Notes: generated by a model not told the origin, from the letters alone. A stretch of DNA of 64,000 bases from Pseudoalteromonas prydzensis (GCF_001661495.1 NZ_BDDT01000005.1:248001-312000), one strand, 5' to 3'. Shown: positions 1 through 9,242, counted from the stretch's first letter. Numbers and translations are program-made.

Positions 1-1
1 A

Positions 2-67
2 AAAATTGCTCGTTGTTGGCGGCATAATAAATCGCTGTTCGACGAGTTCAATAGGTGGAAAAAGTAG
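2..67 (+). CDS. C-terminal tail of an upstream gene (partial, unidentified)
   Basis: One plus-strand frame is open from the window edge to a TAG at 65-67 and encodes about 21 residues rich in charged and aromatic residues (ends FNRWKK), the composition of a protein tail. It lies 47 bp before the cytochrome b start, so it could be the previous gene of the same operon. It is too short to assign a family. Another frame is also open here, so even the frame is uncertain. Confidence 0.3.
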   Translation, partial: KIARCWRHNKSLFDEFNRWKK

Positions 68-114
68 TCTGTGGCATTATTACGTAAGAGACGCATTTAA
101 GGGGAATAATTTCG

Positions 115-786
115 ATGGATCAGCAAGTTTTGCAGAAAGTTAAAGTATGGGACGGGTTTATCCGTAGTTTCCATTGGTTATTAGTGATTGCTATCGCAGC
201 GCTCTATTTTAGTGCTGAAGAAGGCATGATGGAATTGCACTTTGTCGCAGGGTATTTCACATTAGCATTGCTGTTAACTCGGCTTGTATGGGGCGTTTTA
301 GGAAGTAAAACGGCAAAACTAACAGCACTTATTCACTCACCGATGGCGGTACTTAAATCTTTAAAGGAGGGTGATAGCAAGCTAGGCCATGGCGCTGCAG
401 GTAGTTACATGGTTATTGCATTTTTTATTTTATTATTAATGCAGTTACTCAGCGGCTTAATGACTACCGATGATATTTTAACTGATGGGCCGTTGGTGGA
501 GTATGCATCAAGCCAAGTGGTTGAATGGGCAGGATGGCTGCACCATAAAAACTTTGACCTGCTGTTTTATGCGATTATTTTACACGTTGCGGCGATTGTT
601 ATTTACCGTCTAAAAGGAAAAAAACTGGTCAAAGCGATGGTGACCGGTTACGCGGATAAAGAGGACCGTGGCAGTGAAATTAAGGTAACCAAGTCACCTT
701 GGCTGGCGGTTGTTATTTTTGTACTGTTATTGGCTGGCTTAATGGTGACATGGGGCTCAGAGCCACTCAGTTACTTGTTCAGTTAA
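115..786 (+). CDS. Cytochrome b561-type membrane protein
   Basis: A 223-residue integral membrane protein resembling the cytochrome b561 / Ni-Fe-hydrogenase cytochrome b family, which passes electrons between quinol and c-type cytochromes or dehydrogenases. It has an N-terminal WDGFIRSFHW segment with candidate heme ligand His20, about four hydrophobic helices, further histidines near residue 42 and in an HVAA segment late in the protein, and a last helix close to the C-terminus. The ATG at 115 follows an AAGGGGA ribosome binding site. It converges with a cytochrome c' gene across a shared terminator. Such cytochromes often sit beside small c-type cytochromes, but a direct partnership here is inferred from proximity only. 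Confidence 0.85.
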   Translation: MDQQVLQKVKVWDGFIRSFHWLLVIAIAALYFSAEEGMMELHFVAGYFTLALLLTRLVWGVLGSKTAKLTALIHSPMAVLKSLKEGDSKLGHGAAGSYMVIAFFILLLMQLLSGLMTTDDILTDGPLVEYASSQVVEWAGWLHHKNFDLLFYAIILHVAAIVIYRLKGKKLVKAMVTGYADKEDRGSEIKVTKSPWLAVVIFVLLLAGLMVTWGSEPLSYLFS

Positions 787-802
787 CGTAAAAAGTAAAT
801 CA

Positions 803-829
803 AAAACGGCGCTAGTTAAGCGCCGTTTT
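803..829. terminator. Bidirectional intrinsic terminator
   Basis: A perfect 11-bp stem (AAAACGGCGCT / AGCGCCGTTTT) with a 5-nt loop lies between the convergent cytochrome b and cytochrome c' genes. The A tract on one side and the T tract on the other let it end transcription in both directions. Confidence 0.9.
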
Positions 830-850
830 AGTGTAAAAATCTGCTAGAGA

Positions 851-1303
851 TTAATCTTTAAATGATGAATGGCAATCTTTACAACCTTTAGCCCATGGGC
901 CAAATGCTTTGGCGATTACTTTTTTATCTCCGGTTTGTGCAGCAACAGCAAGCTCGTCAGCGTATTGCTGGAAAGCGACCGCTTTTTTCATGAACGTTTC
1001 GTTATCACTCCAAATGGCAGGCAACGCAGATGTATCACCCTTGTCAGAGCCTTCAACAAACGCTTCCCACGGCATTTTTGCTAATGCTGCTGCGTTGTTT
1101 GCGCGGTGTTTAAAGCGTTCAGCATCAAAAGGCACTTTGCCTTTTAACATATCGCCCATATCGCCAATTTGTACGCGGATCATTGAAAACGCAGCTTGGC
1201 GGTATTCAATAGCATCACTTGGCTTTTCAAATGCTGTATTGGCAGTTGCACCAAACGTCAGTGCACCGAGTGTTGCACCTAAAAGTAATTGCTTTAATTT
1301 CAT
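851..1303 (-). CDS. cycP: Cytochrome c' (class II c-type cytochrome)
   Basis: A 150-residue exported protein. A cleavable signal peptide of about 21 residues (lysine-rich start, hydrophobic core, then ATA) precedes a four-helix-bundle domain. The heme attachment motif CKDCH (Cys141, Cys144, His145) lies almost at the C-terminus, the placement that defines class II cytochromes c and cytochrome c'. Family members are periplasmic, have five-coordinate heme and bind nitric oxide; they are linked to NO tolerance. Upstream, AAGGGGC on the minus strand precedes the ATG. It converges with the cytochrome b gene. The family is secure; a role in NO defence is inferred. Confidence 0.93.
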   Translation of the reverse strand: MKLKQLLLGATLGALTFGATANTAFEKPSDAIEYRQAAFSMIRVQIGDMGDMLKGKVPFDAERFKHRANNAAALAKMPWEAFVEGSDKGDTSALPAIWSDNETFMKKAVAFQQYADELAVAAQTGDKKVIAKAFGPWAKGCKDCHSSFKD

Positions 1304-1427
1304 TCCTTTTGCCCCTTATTAGTCATTCATTGCTTGAATAACTGTTGTTGTATATTAGCACGTGCGATTATTCAAGTTTATTGCGGTTAAACTGAACTGC
1401 TATTGAATTCAATAACAAAGATTGTAC

Positions 1428-1898
1428 TTAGTCATTGATATCAATATCGGCAAATATCATTCCTCTGCGCATACTGCGAGTTGCTAAGAATACTTCACCG
1501 AGTAGCGACATAAACGCACAAATAAGCAATGCCATTGCGCCAACAAAGCAGATGCCAATAGTAACACCTAAATTAATAGATTGAATATGCGATAAAAACA
1601 GCAGCATAACCACGGCACACACAAGCACCGCACTTAATACACTTAAACTAAAAGCAATATGAATACAGCGAGAGCGTTTTAACAAAGCTCGAAGTTCAGT
1701 GGTTAAAGAAGAATTAAACTCTTCATCGGTACTGACTTTTAATTTTCGTTCAAGCTGGCGAGCACGATCGGTGATACGCGCTAAACGGTTAGAAAGCACC
1801 CCGAGAGTTGCCGCGATACCGGTTATTAAGAAAACGGGAGCTACGGCAGTTTGGATTACTTTTGCCATAGTTAAAATATTTATAACGTCGGAGTTCAT
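1428..1898 (-). CDS. DUF2721 family membrane protein
   Basis: A 156-residue protein with an N-terminal hydrophobic helix (residues about 12-36), a charged segment containing RLARITDRARQLE, and two further transmembrane helices. This matches the DUF2721 family, whose function is unknown. The RLARI..RA signature and the three-helix layout are the basis of the call. It is a single gene, transcribed away from the subtilisin gene across a 215-bp region. Nothing in the sequence points to a substrate or partner. Confidence 0.75.
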   Translation of the reverse strand: MNSDVINILTMAKVIQTAVAPVFLITGIAATLGVLSNRLARITDRARQLERKLKVSTDEEFNSSLTTELRALLKRSRCIHIAFSLSVLSAVLVCAVVMLLFLSHIQSINLGVTIGICFVGAMALLICAFMSLLGEVFLATRSMRRGMIFADIDIND

Positions 1899-1960
1899 TG
1901 CGCCTCTATTTACATTTATTTACAAACATATCGAATTGCAATCGACTTATATTACAGTAA

Positions 1961-2040
1961 GTTACCACCTTTAAAATTAAGTGGTAGGTTTAATTGTAAT
2001 TACTATGTAATCGAGCTGTTGCAATTTTAGGGGTGGTAAC
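1961..2040. repeat. Inverted GGTGGTAAC repeats upstream of the subtilisin gene
   Basis: GTTACCACC at 1961-1969 is an exact inverted copy of GGTGGTAAC at 2032-2040, and a shorter GTGGTAGG lies at 1981-1988. All fall in the 215-bp divergent region between the DUF2721 gene and the subtilisin gene. They could be binding sites for a regulator or form a hairpin; no family can be named. Confidence 0.4.
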
Positions 2041-2113
2041 TATATATTGGACTTTGAAACCATGTTTCATCATACAACAAATAACACGAAACATAACTAT
2101 CCAGGGGATTAAT

Positions 2114-5100
2114 ATGTACTCACAAGCGATTAAACGCTCAGCCATTGCACTGGCCGTAACTAGTGCTATATGTGGTTCAGCACAAGCAAATAATAATTAC
2201 ACTAAATATAACTTATCAGGTCAAACAGAGTTTAAATCGACTGCTGTTACTAAGCACACTCAAGCGCGTGATGAAGCCACAAGTTGGGTTGTTAAGCTAA
2301 AGACACCAGCAACAATGTCAGCAAGTAAATTTGGTCAGGATATTGCCACTGTTAAAGCGAATGCCGTTTCTGCACAACTCAGTGTAGAAAATACGATTCA
2401 AGATATGGGGCTGCAATTACAGGTGATTGCGAAAACATCAACACTTGTTAGCTCAATCATTGTTAATGGTAATAAAGCGAATGTTGAAAGGTTATTGGGT
2501 AATTCTCAAGTTGCTGATATTTTGCCTGTTTATGACTATAATCTTCATGTAGCAGATAGTGCTGATTATATAGAAGCAACGCCACTAGTAAGTAATGGCT
2601 TAGCGACAGGTGAAGGGGTTCGTGTAGCAGTGCTTGATACAGGTATTGATTATACCCATACAGCATTTGGTGGTGCAGGTACTGATGAAGCTTATGCAGC
2701 AGCCACTTCGGATCCTGCGGCCGTCGATTGGCCACAAGGTAAGGTATTGGGGGGCTATGATTACATTAATAATGATGCAGACCCAATTGATGTAGACACT
2801 AACCATGGTACGCATGTATCGCATTCAGTAAATGGCATCGCACCCAATGTCGATTTGTTTGTTTACTCTGTATGTAGTGATATAAGTTGCCCAGGTTTAG
2901 CGCAATTACAAGCGCTAGAGAATGCAATGGATCCAAATGGTGATGGTGATATTGCCGACCGTGTTGATGTGGTCAATATGTCGCTAGGTGGTGACTACGG
3001 TACTATTGCTCAAGATGCCGTAGGTGTGTTTATTAATGAAGCAGTTAAATTAGGCACTAATGTTGTAATCTCCGCAGGTAATGATGGTGATTACCCGTTT
3101 ATAGTGGGTGGTCCAAGCACAACTGAAAATGCCCTATCAGTAGGGGCAATGACGCACCCAGTATTACCTGATGATGTATACCTTAACGAGGTTAATGGTG
3201 AACCGGTAGAATCAGGCTCTGCCAGTTTCGGTGAACAGGGGGAATTTCAGTTTACAAGTGAAGAGACTGAACTTGTTTATCCTGATGCAAACCAAACTGC
3301 CTGTGAAGATTTTGCAGAAGACGTAGACTTTACAGGGAAAGGTGTGATTATTGACCGTGGTGCGTGTGGCTTCTCTGCAAAGGCATTACGCGCCCAGCAG
3401 CGCGGTGCTGCATTTGTAATTATTGCGAACAATGCTGCTGGGCCAGCGCCAGGAATGTCGGCAGGCCCTGAAGGCGACCAAGTCACTATTCGCGTTATTT
3501 CAGTAACCCAGAATGTAGGTACGCAGTTAAAAGAGATGCTCGCAGCAGACGAGCAACCAGAGTATACCTTCCAGTTAGAAAAACGTGTACTAGAAGGGGC
3601 TATTGCTAGCTTTACGTCTCGTGGACCATCAATGGGGGGAGGAGACCATCTAAAACCAGAAATTACTGCACCAGGCGTAAATATTATGACGGCTCACCCA
3701 GGGTTAGGTGATGGTTTATCTGGCGCAACGGGTACTTCGTTTTCTGGTCCTATCACTGCAGGTGCGGTGAGCTTATTAAAAGAAGCGCAGCCCGAACGCA
3801 ATGCTTTAGAGCTAAAAGCAACATTAATGAATACGGCAAACTTGAATGTGACTATGGAGCCCAGAGAGTTAAATCCAGATACAGCGCTTGCGCCGATTAG
3901 CTACATAGGTGCGGGTTTAGTTGATGTCAATAAAGCTGCAAACTTGCCTGTTGCTGCATGGGCCAAAGACACTAAGCAGGCAGCTTTAGCATTTGGGTTA
4001 GTAAATGCGTCTGAACCAGTAGAGATTACCAAAACAATTGAAGTTAAAAACTTCTCTCATCAAGTAAAGGTTTATACACTATCACTTGAGCAGCGCTATC
4101 AAAACGACATTGAGCGCGGTTCTTTTGCATTGGATTACCCTGAAACAATCACCGTGCCTGCTGGGCAAACTATTTCGTTTGATGTGACAGCCACCATTGA
4201 TCCAACAAATGTTCCGGCATGGGAGATGCAACCAAGTAGTGCAGACGGTGAGTCAAAAATATTAGATCACTCTAATATCATTACTCATAAAGATGCTTCT
4301 GAAGTAATAACTAATGTAGAGCTGGATGGCGCATTGGTTTTTTCTGACGGTAATGAGCCTGCTTTTCACTTAGTTTATCATGCGCTACCACGGGCAAATG
4401 CTGAAATAAGCATTGAACCTGTTACTACAGAAGATGGTACTGCACATAAAATTACAAATATAGGCGCAACTACCTTTGAGCCCGTTTTTGCACCAATAGT
4501 CGCAGAGGATGATAATGAAGGTCATCGATTTGATATTGCCGGTGGTTCAATAGAGACGTTTGCTGTCCCTACTGATGTTTGTTCAGATGGCTATCTCACC
4601 ACAACTACTGTAGTGCTTAATAATGGTGTATTACTGAATAATGTGTCTGGTTTTATGGTCGACTTCGACTTAGACCAAGATGGTGCATATGATTACACGG
4701 TACAAAATGGCTATAAAGCGTGGTTTGAAGAAGATGTTTCTGCGGCAGCAGCGTTGACGTTTACCCACGGGTATGGCTCTGGGTCAGGTCAGCTTAACGG
4801 GATTTCGCAAATTACAGGTAACAATCACCTGACTATGCTTAGTTGTATTAGTGCTTTTGGTTTAACTGCTGAAGATGTTGAGGATGGAGCGACTACGGCT
4901 ACTGTGCGCTTTAGAGTAGAAAAAGCCTTATGGACACCTATTGCGACAAACTCTGGTGATGTTGCAATGGGTAGCTACACGTTTAGAGATGCATCTGAAG
5001 ATAGTTATGCAACACTAGAAGATGAGACAGGCTCTCGTGTGGAAAAATTAGAGCCAGGTATGTCTGCAATGCTCACTAATACAGGTTCTGACTTTATAAT

Positions 5101-6172
5101 TTTATCTGTAAATGGCTCGCAAATGTATGTTGCAACACCAAGCAGTGATGGTAGCACAGCACCAAAAATCACTGATGCGGAGTTTTCTGTTGACGAAAAC
5201 ACAGCGACAGGTACTGTGATTGGTTCACTAGAAGCATCGCCTGGTGCAGATTTAGCAAACCCTGTTTCTGAGTTTATTGTTTTAAGCTCAACGTCTACTG
5301 CTGTTTCTGTTAATGCAAAAGGTGATGTTGTTGTCATGGATCAGGAGGTGCTTGATTATGACGCAGGGCTAATGAGTGTAGAGTTAGAGGTTGTTGTAAC
5401 TGATGCTGCGGGTAATATTTCAGAACCTGCAATGGTGACTGTAATGGTTAACAACCTTGCAGATGAAGCGTTTGAAATGTCGCCTCAGATCGATGACGGG
5501 CAAATGTTTACGGTGCAAGAAAACGCCCCAATAGGCACAATAATAGGGCAGCTTCTAGCTTCTGATCCAGATGCGGATATGTCACCAATCGTAAGTTATA
5601 CTGTTGAAGGTCATGATGGTATTGGCATTGATGGCATGGGGGAAATCACTGTTTCAGGAGCAGTTGATTATGATGTAACCCCTACTATTGAACTTTCGGT
5701 AATTGCTGTTGATAGCGCTGGTAATGCTTCTGAAGCTGTACAAGTGACTATTAACGTAACGGAAGATGCATTAGAGTCAACACCTACTATTGAAGCTAAT
5801 CAGAGCTTTACGGTTGATGAGAATACGCCACTAGGTACAGTGATAGGTACCTTGAGCTTTAACGACCCAGATGCAGATGTTACACCAGTTATTAAGTTTG
5901 AGGTATCAGGCACTAACTTAGTTACAGTTAATGCTGCGGGTGAAATAGTCGTCGCAGGTGATATTGACTACGAATATGAGCGAAGTTTTACCTTTAATGT
6001 TGTAGCTGTTGACTCTGCAGGTAACAGCTCACAAAGTGTAAGTGTTGATGTTCGAGTGAAGAACATAGTGAGCAACGATGATGATGACAATGACGGCGAT
6101 AGTGGTTCATTAGCCTGGTTATCATTACTTGCTGCACCGTTTGCATTTATGCGTCGTCGTAAACAAAAGTAA
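2114..6172 (+). CDS. Secreted S8 subtilisin-like protease with PA domain, cadherin-like repeats and GlyGly-CTERM
   Basis: A 1352-residue exported serine endopeptidase. Start ATG 2114 was chosen over an in-frame start 27 codons upstream because it follows CAGGGGA and opens a standard signal peptide (about 26 residues). Order: signal peptide; inhibitor-I9-like propeptide (about 60-140); S8 domain with Asp175 (LDTGID), His231 (NHGTH) and Ser542 (GTSFSGP); a PA-domain insert (about 370-500) between His and Ser; beta-rich region; three cadherin-like modules starting near 1024, 1132 and 1232; an Asp-rich linker; and a C-terminal GSLAWLSLL...RRRK tail of the GlyGly-CTERM type. That tail is normally processed by rhombosortase on the way out through type II secretion. 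The role is probably extracellular protein degradation. The cadherin-like modules may bind calcium or the cell surface. Confidence 0.93.
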   Translation: MYSQAIKRSAIALAVTSAICGSAQANNNYTKYNLSGQTEFKSTAVTKHTQARDEATSWVVKLKTPATMSASKFGQDIATVKANAVSAQLSVENTIQDMGLQLQVIAKTSTLVSSIIVNGNKANVERLLGNSQVADILPVYDYNLHVADSADYIEATPLVSNGLATGEGVRVAVLDTGIDYTHTAFGGAGTDEAYAAATSDPAAVDWPQGKVLGGYDYINNDADPIDVDTNHGTHVSHSVNGIAPNVDLFVYSVCSDISCPGLAQLQALENAMDPNGDGDIADRVDVVNMSLGGDYGTIAQDAVGVFINEAVKLGTNVVISAGNDGDYPFIVGGPSTTENALSVGAMTHPVLPDDVYLNEVNGEPVESGSASFGEQGEFQFTSEETELVYPDANQTACEDFAEDVDFTGKGVIIDRGACGFSAKALRAQQRGAAFVIIANNAAGPAPGMSAGPEGDQVTIRVISVTQNVGTQLKEMLAADEQPEYTFQLEKRVLEGAIASFTSRGPSMGGGDHLKPEITAPGVNIMTAHPGLGDGLSGATGTSFSGPITAGAVSLLKEAQPERNALELKATLMNTANLNVTMEPRELNPDTALAPISYIGAGLVDVNKAANLPVAAWAKDTKQAALAFGLVNASEPVEITKTIEVKNFSHQVKVYTLSLEQRYQNDIERGSFALDYPETITVPAGQTISFDVTATIDPTNVPAWEMQPSSADGESKILDHSNIITHKDASEVITNVELDGALVFSDGNEPAFHLVYHALPRANAEISIEPVTTEDGTAHKITNIGATTFEPVFAPIVAEDDNEGHRFDIAGGSIETFAVPTDVCSDGYLTTTTVVLNNGVLLNNVSGFMVDFDLDQDGAYDYTVQNGYKAWFEEDVSAAAALTFTHGYGSGSGQLNGISQITGNNHLTMLSCISAFGLTAEDVEDGATTATVRFRVEKALWTPIATNSGDVAMGSYTFRDASEDSYATLEDETGSRVEKLEPGMSAMLTNTGSDFIILSVNGSQMYVATPSSDGSTAPKITDAEFSVDENTATGTVIGSLEASPGADLANPVSEFIVLSSTSTAVSVNAKGDVVVMDQEVLDYDAGLMSVELEVVVTDAAGNISEPAMVTVMVNNLADEAFEMSPQIDDGQMFTVQENAPIGTIIGQLLASDPDADMSPIVSYTVEGHDGIGIDGMGEITVSGAVDYDVTPTIELSVIAVDSAGNASEAVQVTINVTEDALESTPTIEANQSFTVDENTPLGTVIGTLSFNDPDADVTPVIKFEVSGTNLVTVNAAGEIVVAGDIDYEYERSFTFNVVAVDSAGNSSQSVSVDVRVKNIVSNDDDDNDGDSGSLAWLSLLAAPFAFMRRRKQK
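5183..6063 (+). repeat. Three tandem cadherin-like modules within the subtilisin gene
   Basis: Three copies begin at 5183, 5507 and 5807 (spacings 108 and 100 codons). Each starts with F(S/T)V(D/Q)EN followed by GT(V/I)IG, and has a later segment with (Y/D)YD or YEYE and (V/A)DSAGN or TDAAGN. The Asp-rich turns suggest calcium-binding beta-sandwich domains. The last two copies also share DPDAD. Confidence 0.8.
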
Positions 6173-6227
6173 TGAATAGACTTTTAGTGATGCCTAATTA
6201 GCTTTACTAACAGTGGTAATCAAATAT

Positions 6228-6251
6228 AAAGGGAGCTTAGGCTCCCTTTTT
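6228..6251 (+). terminator. Intrinsic terminator after the subtilisin gene
   Basis: A 9-bp stem AAAGGGAGC / GCTCCCTTT with loop TTAG is followed by further T residues, 55 bp after the stop codon. Confidence 0.88.
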
Positions 6252-6338
6252 ACATTGTTTTACAAACTGATATAGGTAACTAGACAGTACTTAGATATAT
6301 TGCTAGTAGTGAAACAATAATAACTTTAGGGAAAAATA

Positions 6339-8531
6339 ATGAAAAAAGGGTACTCATTTGCGTTAGCGATTTTGTCGCTTGCGGTCTTAGCGGGTTGTAA
6401 TAAAGCACCAGAACAAAACTCAACAATCGTAGCCCAAAATAAGCAAGCTGCGGCACAAGAAAATGTAATGCAGGAAATTACAGCGCCAGTAGCCAATAAA
6501 ATACCATTTGCGATGACTATTCATGATGATACGCGTATCGATAACTACTATTGGATGCGTGACGATGAACGTCAAGACCCTGCGGTAATCGCGCATCTCA
6601 ACGCAGAGAACAATTATACAGAGGCAATGCTTAAACACACTGAGTCTTTGCAAGCCCGCTTGTTTGAAGAGCTAAAAGGGCGCATTCAAAAAGACGATGA
6701 TTCGGTGCCAACTAAACGTGGTCAATATTATTATTCATCACAAACGCGTGGTGACAATGAATACCCAACGTATGTACGCAGCAGCGACGTAAAGGGCAGC
6801 GACCAGCAAGTTATTCTTGATGTTAATGAGTTAGCAAAAGGGCATGATTATTATGCGGCAACGGGGTTATCAGTCAGCCCTAATGGTAATTTATTAGCCT
6901 ATGGCGAAGATACGGTAAGCCGTAGAATTTACACCATTTTAGTCAAAGACTTGAGCACAGGGAAACTGCTTGAGGATAAACTTGAAGGCACGGATGGTGA
7001 TATCGTTTGGGCTAATGATAATAAAACCTTTTATTACATTAAAAAAGACTTACAAACCTTGTTAGGTTATCAAGTATATCGCCATACCTTAGGTACATCG
7101 CAAGCAGCAGATGAGTTGATCTATGAAGAGAGCAATACCAGTTACTATACAGGTATTGGTAAGAGCAAAGATCAGCAAGAAATTTATATTTTCCATGCAA
7201 GTACCAGTGCTTCTGGCGTATCAATACTTGATGCAAATGATGTTAAAGCACACCCTAAGCGCTTAATCGAACGCGAAGAAAACCTTGAATATAGTATCGA
7301 AAAGTTGGCTGACACTTATTACATAGTGACCAACTTGAATGCCGTGAATTTTCAATTAATGAAAGTGCACAAAGATAAGGCACACGATAAAGCAAACTGG
7401 CAAACAGTGATCCCAGCTCGTGATGAAGTGAAGCTGGAAGGGATTGATTTATTTGCAAATCACTTAGTTTATAAAGAACGTGAAATGGGTCAGTCTAGGT
7501 TAACGGTGCGTAATTTAACCACAGGTGCTGAGCAACAACTGCGCTTTAACGACAGCAGTTATATGATCCATGCATATGGCAATAATGAGCTCGATAACCC
7601 TAATTTACGTGTTTACTACACTAGTATGACTACACCCGGCAGTAGTTATGATATTGATTTAAATACGGGTGATAAAACCTTACTGAAACAGCAGCAAGTT
7701 GTTGGCGAGTTTAACGCTGATAACTATGCATCGGAGCGGTTATTTATTACAGCGCGTGATGGTGTAAAAGTACCGGTAAGTTTAGTTTATCGTAAAGATA
7801 AGTTTAACAAAGACGGCACCAATCCACTGCTACAATATGCATACGGCTCGTACGGTGCAACCATGGATCCAAGTTTCTCAAGTGGTCGTTTAAGCTTGCT
7901 TGACCGTGGCTTTGTATTTGCGATAGCCCATATTCGCGGTTCCCAAATGCTGGGGCGTCCTTGGTATGAAGATGGCAAACTTTTGAATAAAAAGAATACC
8001 TTTAATGATTTTGTCGATGTGACTAAAAGTTTAGTTAGCCAGCAGTATGGCGCACCCGATAACATATTTGCTATGGGCGGTAGTGCTGGCGGCTTATTAA
8101 TGGGGGCGGTGGCAAATCAAGCGCCAGAGCTTTATAAAGGCATGGTTGCCGCAGTACCATTTGTAGATGTGGTAACAACTATGCTTGATGCTAGTTTACC
8201 GCTGACCACCAATGAGTACGGTGAATGGGGGAACCCAAACGACAAAGTGTATTATGACTATATGCTATCGTATTCTCCGTATGATCAAGTCAGCAAGCAG
8301 GCTTATCCAAATATGTTAGTAACCACAGGATTGCATGACTCTCAGGTGCAATATTTTGAACCTGCAAAATGGGTAGCAAAACTACGCGAGTTTAAAACAG
8401 ACGATAATAAGTTACTGTTCAAAATCGATATGGAAGCTGGGCACGGTGGTGCATCAGGGCGTTTCAAAAGTCTTGCAGACACTGCTCTTAACTATGCCTT
8501 CATTTTAGATTTAGCAGGTATTAAAAAGTAA
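6339..8531 (+). CDS. ptrB: Oligopeptidase B-like S9A peptidase, predicted lipoprotein
   Basis: A 730-residue serine peptidase of the prolyl oligopeptidase family, closest in pattern to oligopeptidase B, which cleaves short peptides after Arg or Lys. A lipoprotein signal with lipobox LAGC (Cys20) is followed by a linker and a region typical of the family N-terminus (YYWMRDDER). A seven-bladed propeller comes next, and then the alpha/beta-hydrolase domain with Ser582 (GGSAGG), Asp667 (LHDSQ) and His702 (GHGG). Upstream AGGG precedes the ATG. Oligopeptidase B is usually cytosolic, so the lipobox suggests an envelope-anchored version that finishes peptides released by the secreted subtilisin next door (inference). 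The gene is a single unit with its own hairpin downstream. Confidence 0.9.
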   Translation: MKKGYSFALAILSLAVLAGCNKAPEQNSTIVAQNKQAAAQENVMQEITAPVANKIPFAMTIHDDTRIDNYYWMRDDERQDPAVIAHLNAENNYTEAMLKHTESLQARLFEELKGRIQKDDDSVPTKRGQYYYSSQTRGDNEYPTYVRSSDVKGSDQQVILDVNELAKGHDYYAATGLSVSPNGNLLAYGEDTVSRRIYTILVKDLSTGKLLEDKLEGTDGDIVWANDNKTFYYIKKDLQTLLGYQVYRHTLGTSQAADELIYEESNTSYYTGIGKSKDQQEIYIFHASTSASGVSILDANDVKAHPKRLIEREENLEYSIEKLADTYYIVTNLNAVNFQLMKVHKDKAHDKANWQTVIPARDEVKLEGIDLFANHLVYKEREMGQSRLTVRNLTTGAEQQLRFNDSSYMIHAYGNNELDNPNLRVYYTSMTTPGSSYDIDLNTGDKTLLKQQQVVGEFNADNYASERLFITARDGVKVPVSLVYRKDKFNKDGTNPLLQYAYGSYGATMDPSFSSGRLSLLDRGFVFAIAHIRGSQMLGRPWYEDGKLLNKKNTFNDFVDVTKSLVSQQYGAPDNIFAMGGSAGGLLMGAVANQAPELYKGMVAAVPFVDVVTTMLDASLPLTTNEYGEWGNPNDKVYYDYMLSYSPYDQVSKQAYPNMLVTTGLHDSQVQYFEPAKWVAKLREFKTDDNKLLFKIDMEAGHGGASGRFKSLADTALNYAFILDLAGIKK

Positions 8532-8540
8532 TGTTTAGTG

Positions 8541-8569
8541 ACAAGCATCAACGTTGGATTGATGCTTGT
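8541..8569 (+). terminator. Hairpin after the oligopeptidase gene
   Basis: A perfect 11-bp stem ACAAGCATCAA / TTGATGCTTGT with a 7-nt loop starts 9 bp after the stop codon. The following T run is short, so termination may be incomplete. Confidence 0.65.
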
Positions 8570-8810
8570 TTGCAGCGCCGTTGAGGCTGACATAGCAAGT
8601 TCAAACACATACTCTTCACTATTGATGATTCATAATGAGTATCAAATAGTCACATCAAGAAAACCTCACGAAGTTATCACGACAATGCAATCGGCCTTAT
8701 TATGCCCATCAAGCAAAGTTAAGCGAGACACCTCTTTATTTTCATACTGATTATAATCTAGACATTATGCCCTAAAACAGTCACTATAAACAAAAAACAA
8801 GGAGATGATA

Positions 8811-9182
8811 ATGGAAGAAAATCAACAGGTTGAACCAGTTGTGGTCGATAAAGAGCAACGCACATGGGCGATGTTATGTCATTTAAGCGCATTAGCCGGG
8901 TTTATAATCCCAATGGGCAGTATTATTGGTCCATTGATTGTGTGGTTAGTTAAAAAGGAAGAAATGCCATTAGTGGCGGAACATGGCCTTAAATCAATTA
9001 ATTTTCAAATCACTATGCTGATAGCTTACATTATCTGCTTTATTTTAATGTTTGCTGTGATCGGCGTAATTTTATTGCCAGTGGTAGCGATTTTCTCGTT
9101 TATTATGGTGGTGGTTGGTGCAATTAAAGCTAATGATGGCAAACCCTTTAGCTATCCATTTAGTTTAAATTTGATAAAATAA
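8811..9182 (+). CDS. DUF4870 family membrane protein
   Basis: A 123-residue protein with an acidic N-terminus, a TWAMLCHLSAL segment, and three hydrophobic helices ending in a Lys-containing tail. This is the pattern of the DUF4870 (Tic20-like) family, whose function is unknown. ATG 8811 was preferred to ATG 8805 because AAGGAG at 8799-8804 is directly adjacent to the latter but correctly spaced from 8811. A perfect TATAAT at 8752-8757 may be its -10 element, though no good -35 is visible. It is followed by a strong terminator, so it forms a transcription unit alone. Confidence 0.8.
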   Translation: MEENQQVEPVVVDKEQRTWAMLCHLSALAGFIIPMGSIIGPLIVWLVKKEEMPLVAEHGLKSINFQITMLIAYIICFILMFAVIGVILLPVVAIFSFIMVVVGAIKANDGKPFSYPFSLNLIK

Positions 9183-9196
9183 GCCACGTTTTATTG

Positions 9197-9221
9197 AAAC
9201 CCAGCTTTTGCTGGGTTTTTT
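9197..9221 (+). terminator. Intrinsic terminator after the DUF4870 gene
   Basis: A 9-bp stem AAACCCAGC / GCTGGGTTT with TTTT loop runs into a T tract, 15 bp after the stop codon and just before the yqaA start. Confidence 0.9.
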
Positions 9222-9242
9222 ATATGCTTTAAAAAGATTTAG

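Noticed and set aside
909..1322. 137-codon plus-strand frame over the cytochrome c' gene
   Set aside because: It is antisense to a clear cytochrome c' with signal peptide and CKDCH motif. The frame has no family pattern and arises from base composition.
8538..8750. 70-codon plus-strand frame after the oligopeptidase gene
   Set aside because: Starts with GTG inside the hairpin that follows the oligopeptidase stop, has no ribosome binding site and no recognisable domain.
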